From assembly GCF_031583595.1 (NCBI RefSeq), contig NZ_CP134145.1, positions 1,798,001-1,862,000 of the forward strand: a stretch of 64,000 bases of DNA, read 5' to 3'. This stretch comes from Thalassotalea psychrophila. GTDB taxonomy: Bacteria; Pseudomonadota; Gammaproteobacteria; Enterobacterales; Alteromonadaceae. The position numbers and the translations under genes are program-made. The notes below the pieces were generated by a model. That model had not been told where the DNA came from and searched no databases. It saw only the letters and a program-made list of their open reading frames with translations. Positions 36,468 to 45,857 of this stretch are shown here, one piece after another (positions within the stretch are counted from its first letter, which is position 1; every line of letters starts with the position of its first letter).

Positions 36468-37745
36468 ATGTTTGTTTTAAATGAAGTACCTCTACCTAAA
36501 TTAGGTCTTACCGGCTTAGAAGGCTTTATGAGCGAAGAAGAGCTAGCGATTCAAGAAGTCGCGCATCGTTTTGCTGAAGATGTAATGCGTCCAATTGGCG
36601 AAAAACTGGATAAGTTAACTGCTGAGCAAGCCGTTGCTGAAGATTCTCCTGTATGGGAATTTTATAAAAAACTTCATCAGTCAGGGATTTTTGATTTAGA
36701 AGCGATAGGTGGTATGAGTAATGAAGAAAAAGCTCGTATTCTACCAATTATACTTGAAGAGTTTGCCTGGGGTGATGCAGGCTTAACGTTATTAGCCATG
36801 GTAACCCATTTTGCTGCTATCACCGCTGTCTCTACAGGCAACCCTGAGCTAATTGAACGCTTTGGTCATTTACGCGGTTGCTGGATTGGTACCCAACCAG
36901 ACCGGGGCAGTGATGTTCTTGATATTGATAAAACCGAAGCTATCCCAGGCTCTAAACATGGCAGAGGTAATTTAATTGCCCGCGTTGATGGTGATGAACT
37001 GGTGATTTCTGGTCAAACCTCGGCCTGGGTTTCTGGCGCTCCGCTAGCTGAATGTGGCTTAATGTATACGCAATGTGATTACGGTGATGGCATCTACCGT
37101 GAAGATGGCGGGCTGCATTATGTTGGCGTTTTGGTGCCATTTGATCTGCCTGGTTTCTCTCGTGGTTTACCGTTAGAAAAGCTTGGTTTGCGTTCATTGC
37201 CGCAAGGTGAGCTATATTTTGATGAAGTGCGCGTGCCAATGAGTTACGTTATTGCCGGTAAAGAAGAGGCGTATCCAAGTTTCTTTGGTTCATTGACCTT
37301 TGGTAATATGGAAATGAGTGTTACCTATACAGGTATTGCCCGAGCGGCTTATGAACATGCGCTTGCTTATGTACATGAACGTAAACAAGGTGGTGGCGAA
37401 ATCATCAACCACCAAAGTGTAAGAGTGCGCTTGTTTGATATGTTCAGAAATGTTGAAGCTTGTCGAGCTATGGCGCATCGAGCATTCAATTATAACTATG
37501 GACCGAATGGTCCGCACTTACTCGGCTCGGCTACCGCAAAAACTTTTGTCACCAAGACATCTGTAGATGTAACTAGTGAGGCGCTGCAAATGTTTGGTGG
37601 TAATGGCTTAACTAAAGAGTACCCGCTGGAAAAATTATTCAGAGATGCCCGCGCAGGTTTGATCACCGATGGCGAAAACAACGTGTTATCGTTAAAAGGT
37701 GCTACTATGCTGAGTAATATTTATAAAGATAAGCATGGTCTATAA
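36468..37745 (+). CDS. Acyl-CoA dehydrogenase family protein with Asp at the usual catalytic Glu position
   Basis: A 425-residue flavoprotein of the acyl-CoA dehydrogenase fold. Supporting features are the FAD/substrate region ISGQTSAWVSGAPLAECG, GLRSLPQGELYFDEVRVP, and the C-terminal ALQMFGGNGLTKEYPLEKLFRDARAG. Medium-chain enzymes have YEGT at the catalytic site; here the equivalent is ITDGE, placing Asp401 where Glu is expected. The helix alternative (RERL of long-chain enzymes) is not evident. The enzyme may therefore use Asp, or act on an unusual ligand. It stands alone between its palindrome-bearing promoter and a terminator. Role: the alpha,beta-dehydrogenation step of beta-oxidation (inference). 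Confidence 0.85.
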   Translation: MFVLNEVPLPKLGLTGLEGFMSEEELAIQEVAHRFAEDVMRPIGEKLDKLTAEQAVAEDSPVWEFYKKLHQSGIFDLEAIGGMSNEEKARILPIILEEFAWGDAGLTLLAMVTHFAAITAVSTGNPELIERFGHLRGCWIGTQPDRGSDVLDIDKTEAIPGSKHGRGNLIARVDGDELVISGQTSAWVSGAPLAECGLMYTQCDYGDGIYREDGGLHYVGVLVPFDLPGFSRGLPLEKLGLRSLPQGELYFDEVRVPMSYVIAGKEEAYPSFFGSLTFGNMEMSVTYTGIARAAYEHALAYVHERKQGGGEIINHQSVRVRLFDMFRNVEACRAMAHRAFNYNYGPNGPHLLGSATAKTFVTKTSVDVTSEALQMFGGNGLTKEYPLEKLFRDARAGLITDGENNVLSLKGATMLSNIYKDKHGL

Positions 37746-37785
37746 TATGTTGTAAGCTACTAATAAGTCGAAATTTATTAGTCCA

Positions 37786-37816
37786 AAAGTGTAAAGTATT
37801 GCTTTGCACTTTTTTT
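37786..37816 (+). terminator. Intrinsic terminator after acyl-CoA dehydrogenase
   Basis: Arms AAAGTGTAAAG/CTTTGCACTTT with one G-T-type mismatch, 4-base loop, T-run. Confidence 0.82.
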
Positions 37817-37980
37817 CGTTACAAGAAAAATAATTATCTCGTCGATAAAACATGTTTTATAAAAACATTTAACAAGGTGGGGAATGTTTTCTAGCGAGTA
37901 AAAATGATCTGATCTTATGCTATGGTTAATACATTAATCTCTACTTCTTCCGACATTTTATATCTAGGTTTGTCAGTAAT

Positions 37981-40608
37981 ATGCAAAAAAATTTAGTGCC
38001 TTTTAAACCGTCAAAACTATTTAAAAGAAATCGTTTAATAACACACATAGATGACTCTTTCGCTGCGCAATCGACATTTTTGTTTGTCAAAGCGCCTGCT
38101 GGTTATGGCAAAACCTATTTATTGATAGATTATGCCCATCAAGTGCAAAAATCAGCTGGTGTGGCTATTTGGACTAGCCTTGATAATGATGATAATCAGG
38201 CTGAATTTTTCTTTACTTATTTCCTTGAGGCATTAAAAGCTCAAGATTTAGTGAGCGAAGGTTTAGTTTATGATGAAAATATTTCACAATTAAGTTTTGC
38301 TTATCAGCTAATTGCCGAATTGGAAAAATGCAAAAAATCTATCTATTTGTTCTTTGATGACTTTCATTTTATCTATCACGCTGTTATTGCCGACTTTTTT
38401 CAACAGTTGATCGTAAACAGCTCCGATAAAATTAATGTGATTATAGCCAGCAGAGTTGATTTGCCTTTCCCGATCGCTAAGGCGTATATGGCTGATAAAG
38501 TATGCAAACTAAAAGCTCACGATCTGGCCTTTACTGAAGATGAGATCCAACAATATTCCAGCAAATTCAACCAAACACTGCTAGCTGATGATGTGGCCAA
38601 TGTGTTTAATATTACCGGTGGTTGGCCGGCAATTATCAGTATGGGTAAAAGTTTGTCATATTGGGGCACAAATTCAACCAATGAAGAGAATTTGGCAGCT
38701 TACTTTCTTGAAGAAATAATCGTTGGTTTATCTGAGCAGGATAAGCAGTTGTTGTTTATGATTTCCATCAGTGACTTTCTCTGTGAACAATTAATCGAAA
38801 CCATCACCGAATCTCCGCAATTTTCAACGAACGTTGTAAAAAAATTTCCGATCTTGCGCCTGCATAAAAAATACCTTACTGAAAGGTTTGAGTGGTTCGC
38901 TTTACAGCCATTACTTAAAGATTACTTATATCAGCAACTCACTATTCACAACCCCGATGATATTAAGGAATTACATCAACGGTGCGCCGATTGGTATTTA
39001 GCTCATAAAATTTATCTAGAGGCTGTCGATCATTACAACAAAGCTGAGCAATACCAAAAGGCCGTTGCAATTTTAGAAGAGCACGGCAATACAATCATTG
39101 CCAGTGGTAACTTCCCGCGTTTTAATGTATTAATCAGCCAGCTTCCTTACGATGTTTTATTATCCAATGACTACCTTTTAGTGCTGCAAGCTTGGAATTA
39201 TTCGCTTACTTATCAGCATAATAAAGGGCGCCAAGCTATTGACAACCTTGAGTCTATACTCAATAAAAATTCAAATATTCAAGAACGTGACAAAATTAAA
39301 TTGTTGGCGGTTAAGGCAGCACATGCCGTGTGGACCGATAATTTTTATAGTTTTCAAACGCAAGTCGATAAAGCATTAAGCATGCGACCATTAGAGCTGC
39401 CACATTTTGAGAATTCCTTGCGAGTTGTACAATGCATAGGCTATTTACACAGTAACCAATTTGAAAAATTACGGGAAACTGGTGAAGATGCTTCATTTTT
39501 TTCTCGTGGAGGTAGCCTTTTTTATAGCACTGTTACGATCAAAGTGACACTGGTTATGCTCGAATTTATTCAGGGTAACACCGAGCAATGTTTAACAAAG
39601 TGCGATGAAATAACCGCCTTTATCAATAGTCAGCAACATGATAGCCAATTAGCTCATATGGTTAATATTATGCGCGGTATGGCAGCTTACATTGCAGGTG
39701 ATTTGAATTTGACCAAGCAATGTTTTGATACGTCGGGCAGCATCATCAGCTATGTTGCCGAACCATCCTTTTTGGCTTGGTATTATGTTACTCATATTCA
39801 ATTGCTTACCGATCTTAATGAAGACGAGCAAAGAGAGATCATGATTGAACAATTGCTTGAACTGTTAGAATCAAGGCAATTAAAGACCTCTAAAATTCCA
39901 CTTTATTATGAGGCGATCCGTTATTATTTGTTTACCGCAAACCCTGAAGAAGCAAATACAATTTATGAATCTTTTAAAGCAGAAAACATAAACACTAGCA
40001 CCCCAGAAAATAACCATTTATTATTCAATGGCAATATGATCGATTGTTTAATGTTATCAGCGAAGGGCGAAATGGGACCTTGTGTAGCCAAACTTACACA
40101 AGTCATCAATGATTTTGAACTTTCATCCAGAACATTACAGCAGGTAAGAGCATTAGTGTTTTTAGTTAATATATATATCATTGACAAGGATATTAGCAAT
40201 GCTAAAGCAACTCTGAAAAAAACCATTAGTATCGCCAGTAAAAAAAATATTATTCAGTATTTTGGCCGGCTTGACAAAGTTGCCATTGATATCCTTCATC
40301 AATGGTCTTTCACCGAATTATCGCCGCGCAGAAAAGCCTTTATGCAAGATGTTTGTCGGCGTTTTATTGGTCTGGATTTGAGAAAACGCTTTGAACTACA
40401 GTATGTTGAAAATTTAACAACGGCAGAGCAAAAAGTTATGCAATTACTCTGTTCAGGAAATTCCAATCAGCAAATTGCCGACCAATTATGCTTATCAATT
40501 AATACCGTTAAAACCCATTTAAAAACATCATACGCCAAACTTGGGGTCAACAATCGCATTCAGGCAACGCAAATATTTAGTCAAATTCAGCAGGCAAAAA
40601 ATCAATGA
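37981..40608 (+). CDS. MalT/LAL-type LuxR-family transcription activator
   Basis: An 875-residue large ATP-binding LuxR-family regulator. Walker A is KAPAGYGKTYLL (GYGKT 41-45), Walker B is YLFFDDFH near residue 125, the middle part is TPR-like helical repeat, and a LuxR-type helix-turn-helix is at about 813-870 (TAEQKVMQLLCSGNSNQQIA, SINTVKTHLK). In this family ATP and an effector switch on DNA binding; MalT senses maltotriose and AlkS senses alkanes. It is encoded centrally among the catabolic genes. I propose it recognises the recurring TCACCC-N4-GGGTGA palindrome, because no palindrome lies before its own gene but one lies before the neighbouring AraC gene. That link is inference. Confidence 0.92.
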   Translation: MQKNLVPFKPSKLFKRNRLITHIDDSFAAQSTFLFVKAPAGYGKTYLLIDYAHQVQKSAGVAIWTSLDNDDNQAEFFFTYFLEALKAQDLVSEGLVYDENISQLSFAYQLIAELEKCKKSIYLFFDDFHFIYHAVIADFFQQLIVNSSDKINVIIASRVDLPFPIAKAYMADKVCKLKAHDLAFTEDEIQQYSSKFNQTLLADDVANVFNITGGWPAIISMGKSLSYWGTNSTNEENLAAYFLEEIIVGLSEQDKQLLFMISISDFLCEQLIETITESPQFSTNVVKKFPILRLHKKYLTERFEWFALQPLLKDYLYQQLTIHNPDDIKELHQRCADWYLAHKIYLEAVDHYNKAEQYQKAVAILEEHGNTIIASGNFPRFNVLISQLPYDVLLSNDYLLVLQAWNYSLTYQHNKGRQAIDNLESILNKNSNIQERDKIKLLAVKAAHAVWTDNFYSFQTQVDKALSMRPLELPHFENSLRVVQCIGYLHSNQFEKLRETGEDASFFSRGGSLFYSTVTIKVTLVMLEFIQGNTEQCLTKCDEITAFINSQQHDSQLAHMVNIMRGMAAYIAGDLNLTKQCFDTSGSIISYVAEPSFLAWYYVTHIQLLTDLNEDEQREIMIEQLLELLESRQLKTSKIPLYYEAIRYYLFTANPEEANTIYESFKAENINTSTPENNHLLFNGNMIDCLMLSAKGEMGPCVAKLTQVINDFELSSRTLQQVRALVFLVNIYIIDKDISNAKATLKKTISIASKKNIIQYFGRLDKVAIDILHQWSFTELSPRRKAFMQDVCRRFIGLDLRKRFELQYVENLTTAEQKVMQLLCSGNSNQQIADQLCLSINTVKTHLKTSYAKLGVNNRIQATQIFSQIQQAKNQ

Positions 40609-40635
40609 TTGGCCGCTATCAACTTTAGTATTATT

Positions 40636-40651
40636 TCACCCTTTTGGGTGT
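40636..40651. promoter_or_regulatory. Operator-like palindrome TCACCC-N4-GGGTGT, copy 5
   Basis: One terminal mismatch, spacer TTTT, 58 bp before the AraC-type regulator start at 40,710. TTTTAAATATATTA follows it, similar to the flank of copies 3 and 4 on the other side. Confidence 0.65.
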
Positions 40652-40709
40652 TTTAAATATATTACTGAGGGCGTAGAGTCATAGTTCATTTGTCAAAGCT
40701 GAGCTAGCA

Positions 40710-41714
40710 ATGAAAAAAAATACCATTATTTATCATTATGTACAGGCGTTGGTTAATTCTTTAAATCGCCATGGTAAAGATAGCAAAGCGATTTTAGCTA
40801 ATTGTGATATTCCGGCATTTTCAGGCAATAACAACGAACTTAGGATCCCAACGGATAATTTTGTAAAGTTATTGAAGCAAACCATTGTTGAATTGGATGA
40901 TGAGCACTTTGGCTTAGTAGAGCCCGCACTGCCAATAGGCAGCTTTTTTTATGCTAGCCATGTGATGAGCAGCTGTGCGAACTTGGGCAAAGCTCTGGAA
41001 TTGGGGATAGGTTATTATCAGCTCAATTCAAATGCTTATAAAATTGAGTTGGTTGAGCATATCGATGAAATTGAGTTTCGGGTCAGTATCAACAAACCTG
41101 AGCTCGATCCGGATCACTTACTTGCCGAATTCGTACTTAATGCTTGGCATCGCTTTGCTAGTTGGATGATAGGCAAAAACATCTTACTTAAATCTGCCAG
41201 TTTTAATTACGCTCCACCTAAACATGAATCTGAATATCAGTACTTGTTTCCTTGTCTTCGAAAATTTGATCAACAGTGGTTAAGTTTTACTTTCAGCCGT
41301 GATTACCTGGCGATGCCTATTATTAAAAAAAATACTGGTGAGTTAGAACAATATTTGAGAAATACCTTCCAAAACTTACTGTTTACACCAATTGACGATC
41401 AAAGTCTGACTGCAAAAATCCGCTTAATAATTGAAGGTTATGAAGAAAATAATTTCCCTACCTTTACTTTAGTTGCCGACAAATTATTTATGACCGAAAA
41501 AACGCTAAGGGCAAGACTTAATAAAGAAGGGGGAAGTTATCAAAAAATAAAAGATTATATGCGTCGAGATTCGGCTATTTATTATTTGACCAAACAAAAC
41601 CTTTCAATCGCTGAAATAGCCTTTAAATCAGGATTTAGTGAACCGAGTGGCTTTATTCGTGCCTTTAAAAAATGGACCGGTTCAACTCCTACAGCATACC
41701 GAGTCAAGGAATAG
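40710..41714 (+). CDS. AraC-family transcription regulator (OruR-like)
   Basis: A 334-residue regulator with an N-terminal arabinose-binding-like (Arabinose_bd/OruR type) domain at about 20-200 and a C-terminal double helix-turn-helix at about 235-334 (FTLVADKLFMTEKTLRARL and SIAEIAFKSGFSEPSGFIRA, ending WTGSTPTAYR). This subgroup regulates catabolic genes in response to a small molecule. The gene follows the LuxR-type gene and has its own palindrome 58 bp before the start, suggesting a regulatory cascade. It may also control the short-chain dehydrogenase and hydratase genes, which lack a visible palindrome (inference). Confidence 0.92.
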   Translation: MKKNTIIYHYVQALVNSLNRHGKDSKAILANCDIPAFSGNNNELRIPTDNFVKLLKQTIVELDDEHFGLVEPALPIGSFFYASHVMSSCANLGKALELGIGYYQLNSNAYKIELVEHIDEIEFRVSINKPELDPDHLLAEFVLNAWHRFASWMIGKNILLKSASFNYAPPKHESEYQYLFPCLRKFDQQWLSFTFSRDYLAMPIIKKNTGELEQYLRNTFQNLLFTPIDDQSLTAKIRLIIEGYEENNFPTFTLVADKLFMTEKTLRARLNKEGGSYQKIKDYMRRDSAIYYLTKQNLSIAEIAFKSGFSEPSGFIRAFKKWTGSTPTAYRVKE

Positions 41715-41779
41715 CAGCTAAAAAGAATTTTAAACGCCATCTGAATATATGAAGTTTAAATGTAACAATAACAACTACA

Positions 41780-42169
41780 TTAGTTTTTATAACGAGTTAA
41801 AAAAATCACCCCAAGAGTGATAAATAATCCACTTTCCGTTATTGGTATTATTTGCGCAATAATTGTTGGTAAAAATTCAAAGGTTTGTGGCGCCACAAAA
41901 ATCGCCACTATACGCATAATGGCAGACAACACCAACATGACTCCAGTAGTGTAGGCCACAATGGGAACAAATTCTTTCTGCTCGGCTGTTTTAATCATTA
42001 ACACCCCCCAGGCTAATAACAGGGCACCACTAAAGCTCATCAGGTAACTGCTCAAATAACTAAAGCCTGGCAACACATCGAATTGGAAAAACACTTTTAA
42101 AAATATTGCGGTGAAAAATAAAACACCTAATAAAGCTAAGGCTCGGCCGGTATTAATAAATAAAGTCAT
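41780..42169 (-). CDS. Small four-helix membrane protein
   Basis: A 129-residue hydrophobic protein with about four membrane helices: residues 6-28, 38-58, 70-92 and 100-124. I do not recognise a specific family; DUF4345-like is possible. It is encoded opposite to its neighbours, between the AraC gene and the dehydrogenase gene. A palindrome-like sequence at 41,806-41,821 lies in its 3' coding end and is probably incidental. Function unknown. Confidence 0.7.
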   Translation of the reverse strand: MTLFINTGRALALLGVLFFTAIFLKVFFQFDVLPGFSYLSSYLMSFSGALLLAWGVLMIKTAEQKEFVPIVAYTTGVMLVLSAIMRIVAIFVAPQTFEFLPTIIAQIIPITESGLFITLGVIFLTRYKN

Positions 42170-42375
42170 TGTTGTTACCTCGGTAAATAAATTTGTTAAT
42201 AATTTTATCTTATCGATGCAGACTTTTAGATCAATGCCCTAAACATACCAAACAGTTACCCGAAAAACCCATGCCATAAAAAGTCTATTTAATGGTATTT
42301 TTCGGACATTGTTGATGTTCACCGATTTATTTAAATTGATACTCATTAAATATATATAGAGCAGAGGTTTGATCG

Positions 42376-43299
42376 ATGAGTAATATTCGTTTTTATGACA
42401 AAGTAGTTATTGTTACCGGTGCCGGTGGCGGCCTTGGTCGTGCTTATGCATTAGAGTTTGCCAAGCGCGGCGCTAAGGTGGTGGTAAATGACTTAGGTGG
42501 CAGTGGTAGTGGCGAAGGTGAAAATTCAAGAGCTGCTGATAGTGTTGTCGATGAAATTAAGGCCTTTGGTGGCGATGCGGTTGCTAACTACGACTCGGTC
42601 GAGTTTGGCGAAAAGATTGTTGAGACTGCTATTGATAACTTTGGTCGTATTGATATTGTTATTAACAATGCTGGTTTCTTGCGCGATAAAAGCTTTACCA
42701 AAATGCAAGATAATGACTGGGATATGATTTTTAATGTTCATGTCGATGGCGCTTATAAAGTGACTAAAGCCGCTTGGCCCTATATGCAAGCACAGGGCTT
42801 TGGTCGAGTAATTTTTACCACCTCGGCAGCGGGCATTTATGGTAACTTTGGCCAAGCTAATTACAGTGCCGCTAAATCAGCACTACTTGGTTTAGGAAAA
42901 ACATTGGCCATTGAAGGCGCTCGTAAGAATGTTTTCTCAAATGTTATTGCGCCAATTGCTGGTTCTAGATTAACCGAAACTATTTGGGATGATGAAATTT
43001 TAAAGGCCACCAGCCCTGAATATGTGGTGCCTTTGGTGATCAAATTATGTGATGAAAATAGCGATGAAAATGGCGGAGTATTTGAAGTAGGGGCTAGCTG
43101 GTTTGCTAAAGTTCGCACCGAGCGTAGCAAAGGTGTAGCCTTTGGAGTAAAAGATCAAGTTAGCGCTGAGCAAGTCGCATCGCGCTGGGAAGATATATGT
43201 GATTTTGAACAATCAGAGCCGGCCTTAGATATTGGCAGTACCTTTGTTGCCGTAGGCAATATGGTAGGTTTAGATCTGTTAGCTAAAAAAGACAAATAA
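42376..43299 (+). CDS. Short-chain dehydrogenase, MFE-2 type (3-hydroxyacyl-CoA dehydrogenase-like)
   Basis: A 307-residue short-chain dehydrogenase of the multifunctional-enzyme-2 (HSD17B4) type. TGAGGGLG (14-21) binds NAD(P), VNDLGGSGSGEG is the characteristic loop of this branch, NNAG lies near 97, and the catalytic set is Ser150, Tyr163 and Lys167 (YSAAK). The extension after residue 250 is also typical. It would oxidise a 3-hydroxyacyl-CoA. AGAGG precedes the ATG. The thiolase gene follows after 14 bp, so the two are one operon, and the MaoC pair follows shortly. This order rebuilds the domains of a peroxisomal MFE-2/SCP-x system as separate genes. Confidence 0.92.
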   Translation: MSNIRFYDKVVIVTGAGGGLGRAYALEFAKRGAKVVVNDLGGSGSGEGENSRAADSVVDEIKAFGGDAVANYDSVEFGEKIVETAIDNFGRIDIVINNAGFLRDKSFTKMQDNDWDMIFNVHVDGAYKVTKAAWPYMQAQGFGRVIFTTSAAGIYGNFGQANYSAAKSALLGLGKTLAIEGARKNVFSNVIAPIAGSRLTETIWDDEILKATSPEYVVPLVIKLCDENSDENGGVFEVGASWFAKVRTERSKGVAFGVKDQVSAEQVASRWEDICDFEQSEPALDIGSTFVAVGNMVGLDLLAKKDK

Positions 43300-43313
43300 A
43301 TAGGAATTTAAAT

Positions 43314-44492
43314 ATGACACATGCACGTATTGCTGGTGTAGGAATGGTGAAATTTTCTAAACCAGGACAAAATGAACCATACCGAGTAATGGCAGCGAAA
43401 GCGATTAAATTGGCACTTACTGATGCCGGTATAGATTACAACCTTATTCAACAAGCTTATGCCAGTTATATTTATGGTGACAGTACTTGTGGTCAACATG
43501 CACTTTACGAAGTAGGCATGACCGGAATTCCTGTTGTTAACGTTAATAATAACTGTTCGTCAGGCTCTACTGCCTTGTATCTGGCTCGCCAAGCTGTTGA
43601 ATTTGGCGCCGCCGAGTGTGCCTTGGCTTTTGGCTTTGAAGAAATGCAAAAAGGCGCACTAGGCTCGCATTGGGATGATAGAGAGTCGCCATTCGATCCT
43701 ATGTTAAATAAGCTTTCTGAAATATCGACAGCGCCAGACGGGCCCCTAGCCTTGAGAATGTTCGGTCAGGCCGGCACTGCGTATATAGAAAAATACAACG
43801 CCAATCCGAATATTTTCGGTAAAGTGTCGGTGAAAACCAGAAGCCATGCGGTAAATAATCCATATTCATTGTTTGCTAACGAGTTAACTCTTGACGAAGT
43901 GATGGACTCGCCGGTGATATTTCCACCATATTTAACCCGCTTTATGGCATGTCCTCCTACCTGTGGTGCGGCAGCTGTTATTGTTTGTAGCCCTGCATTT
44001 GCGAAAAAGCATGGTTTGAGTAATGCCAACGTTGAAATTGTCGGCCAATCTATCGCGACAGATATTGCTGAGAGCTGGACAGATCCGATGAAACTTATTG
44101 GCAGTGAAATGACCGCAAAAGCTGCTAGAGAAGTATATGAACAAGCAGGAATGGGGCCAGAAGATGCACAATTAGTAGAGCTGCATGACTGTTTCACTCC
44201 GAATGAAGTTATTACCTATGAAGGGTTAGGGTTGTGTGGCGAAGGCGGCGCGGAACAGTTTATTTGTGATAATGATAATACTTATGGCGGCAAGATTGTG
44301 GTTAATCCATCTGGCGGTTTAATGAGTAAGGGCCACCCAATTGGAGCTACCGGCTTAGCGCAATGTACCGAGCTAACCTGGCACCTCCGTGGTACGGCTG
44401 GTAAACGCCAAGTAGAAGGCGCACGCGTTGCTTTACAACATAACCTTGGTTTAGGTGGTGCTGCCGTTGTAAGCATGTACCGCAAGGTATAG
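43314..44492 (+). CDS. SCP-x/lipid-transfer-type thiolase, third copy
   Basis: A 392-residue thiolase-family enzyme, clearly related to but well separated from the two near-identical copies. The nucleophile is Cys81 (VNNNCSSGSTA), with LHDCFTPNE and GGLMSKGHPIGATG. It starts 14 bp after the dehydrogenase with AGGAATTT before the ATG and is probably translated from the same mRNA. It likely does the thiolytic cleavage after the dehydrogenase step; copies A and B may act on another chain length or branching pattern (inference). Confidence 0.92.
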   Translation: MTHARIAGVGMVKFSKPGQNEPYRVMAAKAIKLALTDAGIDYNLIQQAYASYIYGDSTCGQHALYEVGMTGIPVVNVNNNCSSGSTALYLARQAVEFGAAECALAFGFEEMQKGALGSHWDDRESPFDPMLNKLSEISTAPDGPLALRMFGQAGTAYIEKYNANPNIFGKVSVKTRSHAVNNPYSLFANELTLDEVMDSPVIFPPYLTRFMACPPTCGAAAVIVCSPAFAKKHGLSNANVEIVGQSIATDIAESWTDPMKLIGSEMTAKAAREVYEQAGMGPEDAQLVELHDCFTPNEVITYEGLGLCGEGGAEQFICDNDNTYGGKIVVNPSGGLMSKGHPIGATGLAQCTELTWHLRGTAGKRQVEGARVALQHNLGLGGAAVVSMYRKV

Positions 44493-44553
44493 GCTCATTT
44501 CACTTTGATTAAGTTAATTCTTCACTAAGAGGAGTTAACTTAGTTACTTGGCA

Positions 44554-44605
44554 ATACCAATTTGGGGCATGTGAGCAATAAACTGACCATTATTCTAATT
44601 GGTAT
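44554..44605. repeat. Short palindromic element with ATACCAATT ends
   Basis: Perfect 9-bp terminal inverted repeats, ATACCAATT at 44,554-44,562 and AATTGGTAT at 44,597-44,605, enclosing 34 bp. The ends resemble those of the family A repeats at 11,662 and 56,219, so it may be a small deletion derivative. It lies between thiolase and hydratase genes. Confidence 0.6.
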
Positions 44606-44732
44606 AATATCCCCCTAGTCGGTGTTTAACACAAGCCTATTCATTGTCTGTTTTTAACCAGTAAAAATGAGCAGATAATTAATGGTTTTGGTACGACTGG
44701 CTTGGGTTTAATTTAAGTTGATAGGCGTTTAA

Positions 44733-45176
44733 ATGTTAGATCAGAGTAAAATAGGCCACAAATTTCCAACCTTCAAAATTGATGTTGAAAAAGGTCGCTT
44801 GAAAATGTTCGCTAAAGCTATAGGCGAAACTAATCCAATTTATAGCGATGAAAGCGCAGCAATCGAGGCGGGTTATAAAACCATACCAGCACCGCCAACG
44901 TTTCCATTTACCATTGAGCTCGATGGTCCTGAATTACTCCCCGTACTTAGGGTGTTGAATATGGATATTGGTAAGCTTTTACATGGTTCACAGGATTTTG
45001 AATATTTTGATACGATTTATGCCGGCGATTGTATTGAAGTGAATTGTGTCATTGTAAATATGTTTTCTAAAAAGGGCGGGGCGTTAGAGTTTGTTGAACT
45101 TGAATCGAGTTATTCCAATCAAAACGCCAAGTTAGTTGCCAAAGCAACTTGTACTCTAGTTTACCGCAATGCCTAA
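44733..45176 (+). CDS. MaoC-like dehydratase subunit, N-terminal-domain type (noncatalytic)
   Basis: A 147-residue hot-dog-fold protein of the MaoC_dehydrat_N/FAS1-like dehydratase type. At the site where hydratases have Asp and His, it has Glu32 and Tyr37 (GETNPIY), so it should lack the catalytic dyad. It likely forms a heteromer with the next gene product, as known for split steroid-pathway hydratases such as ChsH1/ChsH2, where one subunit binds and the other catalyses. The partner's ATG is 12 bp after its stop. PAPPTFPF is typical of the substrate-entry side. Function by comparison; the subunit call is fairly strong. Confidence 0.85.
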   Translation: MLDQSKIGHKFPTFKIDVEKGRLKMFAKAIGETNPIYSDESAAIEAGYKTIPAPPTFPFTIELDGPELLPVLRVLNMDIGKLLHGSQDFEYFDTIYAGDCIEVNCVIVNMFSKKGGALEFVELESSYSNQNAKLVAKATCTLVYRNA

Positions 45177-45187
45177 GGATCACTAAT

Positions 45188-45589
45188 ATGACTAATATAA
45201 ACGTTGGCGATAAATTACCATCATTAACATTACCTGCAATTTCACGCTGTACATTGGCATTATTTGCCGGAGCAAGTGGTGATCATAATCCCATACATAT
45301 TGATAGCGATTTTGCCAAAGCGGCGGGTATGGACGATGTATTTGCCCATGGCATGCTGTCTATGGCCTACTTGGGGCGCATGCTTACTAATTGGCAATCG
45401 CAGGCAAAATTGCGCAAATTCAGTAATCGATTTCTAGCCATCACCCAATTGCAAGATGTGATCATTTGTACCGGTGAAGTTGTCGATATTATTAATGTTA
45501 ATGACGAATCAAGAGCCAAAGTTGAGATATTTGCAACTAAAGCCGATGGTACTCAAACCTTGGCAGGTGTTGCAGAAGTGGCAATTTAA
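45188..45589 (+). CDS. MaoC-like enoyl-CoA hydratase subunit, catalytic
   Basis: A 133-residue hot-dog hydratase with the catalytic motif GASGDHNPIHID, placing Asp32 and His37 as the dyad of R-specific enoyl-CoA hydratases. DVFAHGMLSMAYLGRM is the usual following helix. The ATG at 45188 has AAGGATCAC upstream and gives a normal N-terminus; an earlier ATG at 45149 overlaps the previous gene and lacks a site. It forms an operon with the noncatalytic subunit and probably hydrates the 2-enoyl-CoA made by an acyl-CoA dehydrogenase. A hairpin follows at 45,647. Confidence 0.9.
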   Translation: MTNINVGDKLPSLTLPAISRCTLALFAGASGDHNPIHIDSDFAKAAGMDDVFAHGMLSMAYLGRMLTNWQSQAKLRKFSNRFLAITQLQDVIICTGEVVDIINVNDESRAKVEIFATKADGTQTLAGVAEVAI

Positions 45590-45646
45590 TCTAAGGTGTT
45601 GATATCTATTGTAATTTTTACAAAAAAAATTAATTGAATCCTCCAG

Positions 45647-45669
45647 ACGGCCTATTATCATTAGGCCGT
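45647..45669 (+). terminator. Stem-loop after the hydratase operon
   Basis: Arms ACGGCCTA/TAGGCCGT, 7-base loop, followed by TTTCC rather than a long T-run; moderate terminator. Confidence 0.65.
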
Positions 45670-45709
45670 TTCCACAATGTTTATCTTTATTTACAACCTT
45701 TTACAGTTA

Positions 45710-45725
45710 TCACCCTTTCGGATGA
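45710..45725. promoter_or_regulatory. Operator-like palindrome TCACCC-N4-GGATGA, copy 6
   Basis: One mismatch in the right arm, spacer TTTC, 132 bp before the DUF1254 protein start at 45,858. Confidence 0.58.
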
Positions 45726-45857
45726 TGCTTCCTTACATGCTAAAAAGACAAACTTAATTTTCATTATTTTACAAGTTTAGTTGGCATTATTTTATATCCC
45801 AATCTAAGCTAAATGTATGAATACAATACGGTAATAAAAAATAAAGAAGGTAAATCT

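Noticed and set aside
41806..41821. TCACCC-CAAG-AGTGAT resembling the operator motif
   Set aside because: It lies inside the 3' coding end of the membrane-protein gene and the right arm is poor. No gene start is close in a suitable position.
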